In this document: positions 25,068-32,798 of the stretch, in pieces
Layout of the letters: each line of letters opens with the position of its first letter
Numbering within the stretch: the stretch's first letter is position 1
Source: Streptosporangium roseum DSM 43021
GTDB lineage: Bacteria; Actinomycetota; Actinomycetes; Streptosporangiales; Streptosporangiaceae
Reading direction: 5' to 3'
Assembly: GCF_000024865.1 (NCBI RefSeq)
Contig: NC_013595.1
Span: 3,596,001 to 3,660,000, forward strand
DNA length: 64,000 nucleotides
Position numbers and translations under genes: made by a program
The notes under the pieces: generated by a model
The model's database searches: none
Seen by the model: only the letters and a program-made list of their open reading frames with translations
What the model was told of the DNA's origin: nothing

Positions 25068-26111
25068 TCATCGCGTCCCCGGCGGAGCGGCGTCGCCGTC
25101 GTGGCGGCTCCACCGGGCCCGGGTGGAGGAGCGGACCACGAGCTCGGGCTGGAAGAGATACTCGGCGGCCTTGGCGGGGCGGCCCTTGATCTCGTCGAGA
25201 AGGGCGCGCACGGCCGCCACCCCCATGGCCTGGACGGGCTGGCGGACCGTGGTGAGCGGCGGGTCGGTGAAGGACATGAGCGGGGAGTCGTCGGCGCCCA
25301 CGACCGAGACGTCCTCCGGCACCTTCAGGCCGTGCCGGCGCACCGCGCGCACCGCGCCCAGCGCCATCAGGTCGCTGCCGCAGACCAGCGCGGTGGCGCC
25401 CCGCTCGACCAGCAGGGACGCGGCGCTCTGGCCGCCCTCGACGTCGAAGGGCGACAGCTCGACCAGGTCGGTGTCATACTCCCCGCCCATCTCCCGCAGC
25501 GCGGCCCGGAACCCGGCCAGCCGCCGCTGGACGGTGGAGTAGCGCAGCGGGCCGTTGACGAACCCGATGCGGCGGTGGCCCAGCTCGATGAGGTGCCGGG
25601 CGGCCGTACGGCCCGCGGCGACGTCGTCGCAGGAGACGCAGGGAACGCCGAGGCCCGGCAGGTCGCCGTTGACGAACACGATGGGCAGCCGCCGCCTCCT
25701 GAGGGTGTGGTAGCGGGACCGGTCGATGGTCGTGTCCGCGTGCAGCCCGGAGACGAACAGGATGCCGGACACGCCCCGGTCCAGCAGCATCCCGACGTAC
25801 TCGTCCTCGCCCGCTCCCTCGGGGGTCTGCGTGCACAGGACCGCGGTGTACCCGTGGCGGGCCAGCGCCGTCTCGATCACCTGGGCGAAGAAAGGGAAGA
25901 CCGGGTTCTGCAGCTCGGCGGTGATCAGCCCGACGAGCCCCGAGCTGCGCGGGCGCAGCCCGATCGGGCGCTCGTAGCCCAGCACGTCCATCGCGGTGAG
26001 CACCGCGCTCCTGGCTTTCGGGCTCACTCCGGGACGCTCGTTGAGCACCCGGGAGACCGTCGCCTTGCTGACCCCGGCCTGCCGGGCGATGTGATCGAGT
26101 CGTGCCGCCAT
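25068..26111 (-). CDS. LacI-family repressor of the adjacent maltodextrin operon
   Basis: A 347-residue LacI/GalR protein: HTH (RLDHIARQAGVSKATVSRVLNERPGVSPKARSAVL), hinge (GLRPRSSGLVGLI) and a sugar-sensing domain (ALVCGSDLMALGAVRAV, VSVVGADDSPLMSFTDPPLTTVRQP). ATG 26111 is taken because the HTH begins at once; an ATG at 26144 would add 11 residues and runs through the repeat region. It lies divergent from the importer genes 26271-29907, and TGAAACATTGC repeats lie between. This arrangement strongly suggests it represses that operon and itself. Its own inducer is probably a maltodextrin. Confidence 0.88.
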   Translation of the reverse strand: MAARLDHIARQAGVSKATVSRVLNERPGVSPKARSAVLTAMDVLGYERPIGLRPRSSGLVGLITAELQNPVFPFFAQVIETALARHGYTAVLCTQTPEGAGEDEYVGMLLDRGVSGILFVSGLHADTTIDRSRYHTLRRRRLPIVFVNGDLPGLGVPCVSCDDVAAGRTAARHLIELGHRRIGFVNGPLRYSTVQRRLAGFRAALREMGGEYDTDLVELSPFDVEGGQSAASLLVERGATALVCGSDLMALGAVRAVRRHGLKVPEDVSVVGADDSPLMSFTDPPLTTVRQPVQAMGVAAVRALLDEIKGRPAKAAEYLFQPELVVRSSTRARWSRHDGDAAPPGTR

Positions 26112-26136
26112 GCTCGGTGATTGTGATGCAGCTTTC

Positions 26137-26173
26137 TGAAACATTGCAAGATGTAGTGAAACATTGCTGCAAT
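26137..26173. promoter_or_regulatory. TGAAACATTGC direct repeats and ATTGCtGCAAT palindrome
   Basis: The 11-mer TGAAACATTGC occurs at 26137-26147 and 26157-26167, exactly 20 bp apart (same helix face). The second copy runs into ATTGC-T-GCAAT (26163-26173). TTGCA-type repeats are the known operator style of Streptomyces maltose and amylase promoters. Placed between the LacI start and the binding-protein gene. Confidence 0.65.
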
Positions 26174-26270
26174 TCTCTGCAACCCATTCCAGGTCGTGTG
26201 AACCCTCTGTTAACTTCGGCGCACACCGCGGTGCACCCCCTGAAAACCCCTTCCCACCTGGAGCTCAACC

Positions 26271-27539
26271 GTGCGCAGACCCGCACACGCCCTCGCCGGA
26301 GCCCTCGCGCTCGGCCTCGCTCTGACCGCCTGCGGAGCGCAGACGCCGACGCAGGGGCAGCCCTCCTCGGCCCCGGCAGCCGCCGGCGACGCCAAACTGC
26401 TCATCTGGGCCGACCAGATGCGCTCGGAGACCCTCAAGCCCTTCGCCGAGGCCTTCGCCAAGGAGAACGGGATCAAGGCCGAGGTCGTCGTCGTGGCCCA
26501 GAACCAGCAGCAGACCTTCACCACCGCCTCCCAGGCGGGCAAGGGCCCGGACGTGCTCGTCGGCGCGCACGACTGGATCGGCAACCTGGTGCAGAACGGC
26601 CTCATCGACCCGATCCAGATGACCGAGGACCAGCTCGCCGGATACGTGGACGTGGCTCGTAAGGCCGTCACCTACAACGGCCAGGTGTACGGCGTGCCGT
26701 ACGCGGTGGAGAACCTGGCGCTGTTCCGCAACACCGAGCTCGCGCCGGAGGCGCCCGGGAGTTTCGACGAGCTGGTCGAGACGGGCAAGAAGCTCAAGGC
26801 CGCCGGGAAGGTCGAGGAGATCGTCGGCTACCCGGTCAGCCAGCAGGACGGCCAGTCCGGCGACACCTACCACCTGTACCCGCTCTACACCTCCGCCGGC
26901 GCCCACCTGTTCGGCACCACGCCGAGCGGTGACCCCGACCCCTCCGACCTGGGCGTGGGCGACAGGAAGTCCGTCGAGGCGTTCGAGAGGATCGCCAAGC
27001 TCGGAGAGAAGGGGGAGGGCGCGCTCAAGCGCTCCTTCACCTCCGACAACTCGGCTGCGGCCTTCAACGAGGGCAGGACCGCGTTCATGGTCGCCGGGCC
27101 GTGGCGGCTGGCCGACGCCCGCAAGGCCGGTGTGAAGTACGACGTCACCCCGGTACCGGGTTTCAAGGGGGCCAAGCCCGCTCAGCCGTTCGTGGGCGTG
27201 CAGTCCTTCTTCGTGGCGAGCAAGGGCGGGAACAAGGCTCTCGCCCAGGAGTTCGTCACCGGCACCCTGGCCTCCGCCGAGGTGTCGCGGGCGCTGTTCG
27301 ACGCCGAGCCGCGGATGCCCGCGCTGGAGGAGGCCCTGACCTACGCGGCGGGCAAGGACCCCGACGTCGCCAAGTTCCGGGCCGCCGCGGAGAACGGCAC
27401 GCCGCTGCCCGCGATCCCGCAGATGGTGGCCATCTGGGTGCCGTTCAACACGCTCATCCACGCCGCCGTGAAGGGCGAGCCGGTGCCTCCGGCGGTCGAG
27501 GCGGCAGGCAAGGCCATCGCCGACCAGCTCAAGCAATGA
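26271..27539 (+). CDS. Maltodextrin-type ABC importer, solute-binding lipoprotein
   Basis: A 422-residue extracellular lipoprotein: signal with lipobox LTAC (Cys about 21), a Gln/Ser/Ala-rich linker, then a CUT1 binding-protein fold close to MalE (LLIWADQMRSETLKPFAEAFAKENGIKAEVV; GPDVLVGAHDWIGNLVQNGLIDPI; YGVPYAVENLALFRN). Start GTG 26271 behind GGAG. The stop overlaps the permease start as ATGA. It heads a four-gene operon with two permeases and a GH13 enzyme and is controlled presumably by the divergent LacI protein. Maltodextrin or cyclodextrin as ligand is inferred from the GH13 gene. Confidence 0.9.
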   Translation: MRRPAHALAGALALGLALTACGAQTPTQGQPSSAPAAAGDAKLLIWADQMRSETLKPFAEAFAKENGIKAEVVVVAQNQQQTFTTASQAGKGPDVLVGAHDWIGNLVQNGLIDPIQMTEDQLAGYVDVARKAVTYNGQVYGVPYAVENLALFRNTELAPEAPGSFDELVETGKKLKAAGKVEEIVGYPVSQQDGQSGDTYHLYPLYTSAGAHLFGTTPSGDPDPSDLGVGDRKSVEAFERIAKLGEKGEGALKRSFTSDNSAAAFNEGRTAFMVAGPWRLADARKAGVKYDVTPVPGFKGAKPAQPFVGVQSFFVASKGGNKALAQEFVTGTLASAEVSRALFDAEPRMPALEEALTYAAGKDPDVAKFRAAAENGTPLPAIPQMVAIWVPFNTLIHAAVKGEPVPPAVEAAGKAIADQLKQ

Positions 27540-29074
27540 CCACCGGACGATCCCGGGCCGGGGCGTGGCCGGGGAGTGCGGGCGGGATCGCGGCGCGGGT
27601 CCTCGTGCTCGGGCTCATCGTCGCCGTCGCGCTCTGGGCGGTCGCGCCGCTGCTGGCGGCGGACAACTGGATCGGGGTGGCGATCGTCGCGGTCGTCACC
27701 GCGGCCGGCATCTTCGTCTACCTGACGCCGCGGCGGCTGCCCGTCAAATACCTGCTGCCCACCACGCTCCTGGTCCTCGCCTTCCAGGTCTTCCCGGTGG
27801 TCCACACGATGTCGCTGGCGCTGACCAACATCGGGGACGGCCATCTGGGAACCAAGCAGGACGCGATCGCCGCGATCGAGTCCTCCTCCGTCAAGCGGCA
27901 GCCCGGTTCCGCCGAATTCCGGCTCACCGTGGCGGAGAAGGACGGCGACCTGGTCTTCCTGCTGGCGTCCGCCGGGCGCGCCTACACCGGCACCGCCGGG
28001 GGGCTGCGGCCGCTGGAGGGCGCCACGCTCGGCGCCGGCGGGCGGATCACCGCGGCCGGCGGCTACACGGTGCTGACCGCCGCGCAGGCCTCCGCCCGGA
28101 GCTCGGAGATCACCGAGCTGATCGTGCCCGTCGAGGGCGGGGCGATCCGCAGCCAGGGCCTGTCGAGGGCCTACCGGGGCACGGCGACGCTGGCCTACGA
28201 CGAGGGGTGCGACTGCGTCTCAGGCCAGGACGGGATCTGGCGGGCCGACGAGGAGCAGGGCAGGTTCGTCTCCGACGACGGGAGGGCGCTGGCGCAGGGC
28301 TGGAAGGTCGGCGTCGGTCTGGCCAACCTCACCGCCGCGCTCACCAACCCGAAGATCAATGCTCACTTCCTCGGCGTCTTCGGCTGGAACCTCGTCTACG
28401 CCACGTCCGTGGTCGTGCTGACCGCCGGGCTCGGGGTGGCGGTCGCCCTGGTGCTGCACCATCCCCGGATGCGTGCCGTACGGGCCTACCGGACCCTGAT
28501 CGTGCTGCCGTACGCCATGCCCGCCTTCGCGATGCTGCTGGTCTGGCGGGACATGTTCAACACCGACTTCGGGCTGATCAACAGGATGTTCGGGCTCGAC
28601 GTCGACTGGCTCGGCGCGCCGCTCACCGCCCGGCTGTCGGTCCTCCTGGTCCAGCTCTGGCTGGGCTTCCCCTACATGTTCCTGATCGCCACCGGGGCGC
28701 TGCAGACGATCCCGCCGGAGTATCTGGAGGCGGCCCAGGTCGACGGCGCGACCGCCTGGCAGCGGTTCGGGAAGGTGACGCTCCCGCTGCTGATGCTCGC
28801 GCTGGCCCCGCTGCTGGTCTCCTCCTTCGCGTTCAACTTCAACAACTTCAACGGCATCTTCCTGGTCACCGCCGGAGGCCCGTTCCCCGCCGACAACCCG
28901 ACGGTGGGGGCGACCGACCTGCTGATCACCTACACCTTCCGGCTCGCCTTCGGGCAGCAGGGCGCGCAGTACGGCCTGGCCTCGGCGATGTCCATCTACG
29001 TTTATCTGATCGTGGCCGTGCTCTCGATCATCGGCTTCCGGCGCACCCGGGCTTTCCAGGAGGTGGGCCGATGA
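27536..29074 (+). CDS. MalF-type permease with a large extracellular domain
   Basis: A 512-residue permease, much longer than typical actinobacterial MalF homologues (about 300-340; compare 338 for the protein at 60678) and near the size of E. coli MalF (514). Three N-terminal helices are followed by a soluble insert of about 180 residues (about 100-275) of beta-rich, charged sequence, comparable in place to the E. coli P2 domain, then the transport core with the EAA loop PEYLEAAQVDGATAWQRFGKVTLPLL. The insert would face outward and may help the binding protein dock. ATG 27536 overlaps the upstream stop. Confidence 0.88.
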   Translation: MTTGRSRAGAWPGSAGGIAARVLVLGLIVAVALWAVAPLLAADNWIGVAIVAVVTAAGIFVYLTPRRLPVKYLLPTTLLVLAFQVFPVVHTMSLALTNIGDGHLGTKQDAIAAIESSSVKRQPGSAEFRLTVAEKDGDLVFLLASAGRAYTGTAGGLRPLEGATLGAGGRITAAGGYTVLTAAQASARSSEITELIVPVEGGAIRSQGLSRAYRGTATLAYDEGCDCVSGQDGIWRADEEQGRFVSDDGRALAQGWKVGVGLANLTAALTNPKINAHFLGVFGWNLVYATSVVVLTAGLGVAVALVLHHPRMRAVRAYRTLIVLPYAMPAFAMLLVWRDMFNTDFGLINRMFGLDVDWLGAPLTARLSVLLVQLWLGFPYMFLIATGALQTIPPEYLEAAQVDGATAWQRFGKVTLPLLMLALAPLLVSSFAFNFNNFNGIFLVTAGGPFPADNPTVGATDLLITYTFRLAFGQQGAQYGLASAMSIYVYLIVAVLSIIGFRRTRAFQEVGR

Positions 29075-29907
29075 GGCGCGAACTGCTCCTGCGGCACCTG
29101 GTGGCGATCGTCGTCACCGCCTTCGCCCTCTTCCCGATCCTGTTCGTGGTCTCCTCGGCGCTCAACCCGCTCGGCACGCTCAGCTCGGCGACCCTGTTGC
29201 CGAGCGGCGCGAGTCTCGGCAACGCCGCGGACCTGCTGACGAGCACGGCCTTCCCGACGTGGTATCTCAACTCCGTCCTGATCGCCGCGCTCACCGCGGT
29301 CCTGTCGGTGGCGGTGTCGGCGGTCTCCGCCTACGCCTTCAGCCGCTTCCGCTTCGCCGGCCGCCGTACGGGCCTGGTGGCGCTGCTGGTCATCCAGGCG
29401 TTCCCGCAGTTCCTGGCCATCGTCCCGCTGTACGTCATCTTCAGCGTGATCAGCGACAACTGGCCCGCCTTCGGGCTCAACAGCATCTGGGGCGTGATCC
29501 TGCTCTACATCGGCGGCCAGGTCGGCGTGAACACCTGGCTGATCAAGGGCTTCTTCGACACGATCCCCCGGGAGCTCGACGACGCCATGCTGATCGACGG
29601 CTGCACCCCCACCCAGGCGTTCCGCAAGGTGGTCCTGCCGCTGTCGGCGCCCATCCTGTCGATCAGCGCGCTGCTCGTCTTCATCGGGACGATCAACGAG
29701 TTCCTCATCGCCAGCGTCTTCCTCACCGGCGACGACGCCCGAACCCTCGCGGTCGGCCTGTTCAGCATGCTGGCCGACCAGCGCAACGCCAACTTCGGCA
29801 TGTTCGCCGTGGGCACCCTGCTCACCGCGATCCCGACCGTCGCCGTCTTCCAGTTCCTGCAGAGATACATCGTCCACGGGCTCACCGCGGGCGCTGTGAA
29901 AGGATGA
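29071..29907 (+). CDS. MalG-type permease
   Basis: A 278-residue CUT1 permease with six helices and the EAA loop RELDDAMLIDGCTPTQAFRKVVLPLSAP. The C-terminal HGLTAGAVKG is the usual MalG end. ATG 29071 overlaps the MalF stop by four bases and its own stop lies just at the start of the GH13 gene. Works with the long MalF-like protein and the binding protein. No ATPase gene follows; a shared MsiK-type ATPase is expected elsewhere. Confidence 0.9.
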   Translation: MRRELLLRHLVAIVVTAFALFPILFVVSSALNPLGTLSSATLLPSGASLGNAADLLTSTAFPTWYLNSVLIAALTAVLSVAVSAVSAYAFSRFRFAGRRTGLVALLVIQAFPQFLAIVPLYVIFSVISDNWPAFGLNSIWGVILLYIGGQVGVNTWLIKGFFDTIPRELDDAMLIDGCTPTQAFRKVVLPLSAPILSISALLVFIGTINEFLIASVFLTGDDARTLAVGLFSMLADQRNANFGMFAVGTLLTAIPTVAVFQFLQRYIVHGLTAGAVKG

Positions 29908-29909
29908 TC

Positions 29910-31700
29910 ATGATAGATCGGGGATTCCACCACGACGGCTCGCCGGACCACGTCAGCACGCAGGCGCCCGAACTCGGCGAGACGGTCACCGTCTTCGTCC
30001 GCACCCCGCGCGACCAGCGTTCCGGCGTGCACGTGCGGACCACACCCGACGGCGAACCGCACTTCACCGAAGCGGTGATCGACCGCGAGACCGAGCACGA
30101 GACCTGGTGGCGGGCCGACGTCGTGGCCCGCCATCCGGTGAGCCGCTACCGCTTCCTCATCGACGGGCCGGGCGGCTACCGCTGGCTGACCGCCGCCGGG
30201 CTGACCTCCCACGACGTGCCGGACACCACCGACTTCCGGCTGGTCACCCATGCCGCTCCACCCGCGTGGGCGACCGGCAGCGTGGTCTACCAGATCTTCC
30301 CCGACCGGTTCGCCTCCTCCGGCGCGGAGCGCGACCTGCCGTCGTGGGCGATCGCCCGGGGCTGGGACGACCCCGTCGCCGGGACCGGGCCCGACACCCC
30401 CCGGCAGATCTTCGGCGGCGACCTGGACGGCATCCGGTCCCGGCTCGACCACGTCGCCGCCCTCGGTGCCGACACCCTCTACCTGACGCCCGTCTTCCCC
30501 GCCGCCTCCAACCACCGCTACAACGCCTCCTCCTTCGCCGAGGTCGACCCGCTGCTCGGCGGTGACGCGGCCTACCGTGCGCTGATCGACGAGACGCACC
30601 GCAGGGGCATGCGCATCCTGGGCGACCTCACGACGAACCACTGCGGCGACACCCACCCCTGGTTCCGGGCCGCGGCGAAGGACAAGGGCGCCGCCGAGCG
30701 GGAGATGTTCTTCTTCACCGACGACGACCTCGGCTACGAGGCGTGGATGGGCGTTCCGTCCCTGCCCAAGTTCGACTGGGCGAGCGAGCGGCTGGCCGGG
30801 GAGATGGAGGAGGTCGTCCGGCGGTGGCTCCGCTTCGGCCTGGACGGCTGGCGCATCGACGTGGCGAACATGACCGGCAGGCTCCGCCGGGCGGACCACG
30901 CCCACGAGGTGGCACGGCGCATCCGGCGGGCGCTCGCCGCCGAGAGCCCGGACGGGCTGCTCGTCGCCGAGCACGCCCACGACGCCACCGGCGACCTCGA
31001 CGCCGACGGCTGGCAGGGGACGATGAACTACGCCGGATTCACCCGCCCGGTGTGGAGCTGGCTGCGGGGCCCCGAGCTCCGGCTGCCGTTCCTCGGCGTC
31101 CCGGCGGAGGTGCCGAGGATCGGCGGCGGCGACGCGGTGGCGACGATGCGGGCGTTCTCCAGCCTCGTGTCGTGGCGCTCGCTGACGCACTCCTGGTCGA
31201 TCCTCGGCTCCCACGACACCGCCAGGATCCGTACGGTGTGCGGAGGGGATCCCGCCCTGGTGGAGGTCGCCGCCGGGCTGATGTTCACGCTGCCCGGCAC
31301 GCCCATGGTGTTCGCCGGTGACGAGATCGGCCTGGAGGGGGCCTGGGGAGAGGACGCCCGCCGGACCATGCCCTGGGACCGGCCGGAGAGATGGGACCAC
31401 GGCACCTTCGGCGTGTACCGCGACCTGGTCGCGCTGCGCCGGAGCGAGCCCGCCCTGCGCCACGGTGGCCTGCGCTGGCTGCACGTTTCGGAGGACGCCG
31501 TGGTCTACGTCCGGGAGCACGCGGGCGAGCGCCTGCTGGTGCTGGCCGCCCGCGCCGCCCACCGGCCGGTACGGCTCCCGCTCGCCGCCCGTTCGGCCGT
31601 CCCCGTGTACGGCGGCGCGGAGACGGCCCTTTCGGACGACGGCACCGTCACGCTGCCGGCCGACGGGCCGGCCCTCCACATCTGGCGGCTGACCCGGTAG
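29910..31700 (+). CDS. GH13 cyclomaltodextrinase/neopullulanase-like enzyme
   Basis: A 596-residue intracellular GH13 enzyme. N-terminal beta domain (about 1-110), then the barrel starting at GSVVYQIFPDRFASS, with catalytic Asp in GLDGWRIDVAN (D317), acid/base Glu in LLVAEHAHD (E354) and third Asp in LGSHDTARI (D436). Length and the QIFPDRF opening fit cyclomaltodextrinases, neopullulanases and maltogenic amylases that cut imported maltodextrins. ATG 29910 has AAAGGA five bases upstream; ATG 29904, overlapping the permease stop, would add two residues. No signal peptide. It completes an uptake-and-digest operon. Confidence 0.9.
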   Translation: MIDRGFHHDGSPDHVSTQAPELGETVTVFVRTPRDQRSGVHVRTTPDGEPHFTEAVIDRETEHETWWRADVVARHPVSRYRFLIDGPGGYRWLTAAGLTSHDVPDTTDFRLVTHAAPPAWATGSVVYQIFPDRFASSGAERDLPSWAIARGWDDPVAGTGPDTPRQIFGGDLDGIRSRLDHVAALGADTLYLTPVFPAASNHRYNASSFAEVDPLLGGDAAYRALIDETHRRGMRILGDLTTNHCGDTHPWFRAAAKDKGAAEREMFFFTDDDLGYEAWMGVPSLPKFDWASERLAGEMEEVVRRWLRFGLDGWRIDVANMTGRLRRADHAHEVARRIRRALAAESPDGLLVAEHAHDATGDLDADGWQGTMNYAGFTRPVWSWLRGPELRLPFLGVPAEVPRIGGGDAVATMRAFSSLVSWRSLTHSWSILGSHDTARIRTVCGGDPALVEVAAGLMFTLPGTPMVFAGDEIGLEGAWGEDARRTMPWDRPERWDHGTFGVYRDLVALRRSEPALRHGGLRWLHVSEDAVVYVREHAGERLLVLAARAAHRPVRLPLAARSAVPVYGGAETALSDDGTVTLPADGPALHIWRLTR

Positions 31701-31830
31701 GGCCTGGTCACGGGATCCGTCCGGTCGGCGGGGGCGGGAGGCCGCAGCGGTCCAGGCGCGTGGGCAGCGGGCCCGGCTTCCTGACGAGGCCGGGTATGTG
31801 CCTGAGGACCGAGAATCCGGGACTCCGCCG

Positions 31831-32700
31831 CTACCTCCTCCACAGGGGCCGGGTGGCGAGCACGACGAGCGCCGTGAAGCTCGACGTCAGCGCGCCTCCC
31901 TCCCCGACGAACCAGCCGGAGTGTTGCGTGGCGGCGGTCATGGCCCCGGCCACGAAGTAGATCGAGGCGTTGAGGGTGGCGTGCAACACCAGGACCGGCC
32001 AGATGCTCCCGGTGCGCAGCCGCAGCCACACCAGCGGATAGGCCAGAGCCACCGCCTCCACCATGAACCACCCCAGCGCGTACGGCGTGGAAACACCCTT
32101 CTCGATCCCGCCCGGCACGAAAAGCATCAGCGGGAAGTGGGACGCCCCCCAGGCCAGGCCCACGATGAGGGCCGTGGCGTCGATGCTCCTGGTCGCCGAG
32201 AGCCGGACGGCCAGCAGGGAACTCCAGCCGACCTGTTCACCGAACGACAGCGGTATGTACGGCACGATGCCGGCGACCAGCCCGAGCAGGACGCCCAGGG
32301 CGGGATGGAGCCCGGTGGTCTCAGCAAGGTTGCCGGGATCGAAGCGCGCGGCGCCGGTCAGCCATGCCACGCCGTACCCCAGCCCGACACCCAGCACGGG
32401 TATCGCCCAGGCCAGGCCGATCGTCCGCCAGGGTGCCCGGCGAAAGCCCCAGTCGAAGCCGCGCAGGCCGCGCCTGTCCGCCAGCCAGGCCGCCAGCCCG
32501 GCGATGCCCGGCATGAACCCCCCGCTGAAGACGGCGATCTGCGCGGCGACCGGCGCCTGGTCGAGCCGGTTCAGGTCGAGCCCCTGGGACACGGCGAAGG
32601 CCAGAGACGGGAGCACCAGTGCGGACAGCACGATCGCGAACACTGTGAGCTGCCGCCGCGTCAGATCGCGTTCCGACAGAGGAGATGGCGTTGTATGCAT
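31831..32700 (-). CDS. CPBP-family membrane protein (intramembrane metalloprotease-like)
   Basis: A 289-residue protein with about eight hydrophobic helices. CPBP motifs are recognisable but altered: motif 1, normally EExxWR, reads FGEQVGWSS (E155, Q156, S160); motif 2 WGASHFPL gives H188; motif 4 LHATLNAS gives H240 and N244. The missing second glutamate and arginine raise doubt about protease activity. It is a single gene between two convergent or divergent neighbours. CPBP members process membrane proteins or bacteriocin factors; its target is unknown. Confidence 0.82.
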   Translation of the reverse strand: MHTTPSPLSERDLTRRQLTVFAIVLSALVLPSLAFAVSQGLDLNRLDQAPVAAQIAVFSGGFMPGIAGLAAWLADRRGLRGFDWGFRRAPWRTIGLAWAIPVLGVGLGYGVAWLTGAARFDPGNLAETTGLHPALGVLLGLVAGIVPYIPLSFGEQVGWSSLLAVRLSATRSIDATALIVGLAWGASHFPLMLFVPGGIEKGVSTPYALGWFMVEAVALAYPLVWLRLRTGSIWPVLVLHATLNASIYFVAGAMTAATQHSGWFVGEGGALTSSFTALVVLATRPLWRR

Positions 32701-32798
32701 GGCGGCAGTACATCCGCCCGGCGGTCCCGATCTCCTGGACCTGTGGTCCCGTCATGGTCCCGCCCCCATTGTCCAGGTGACATGGGATATTTCACCAT

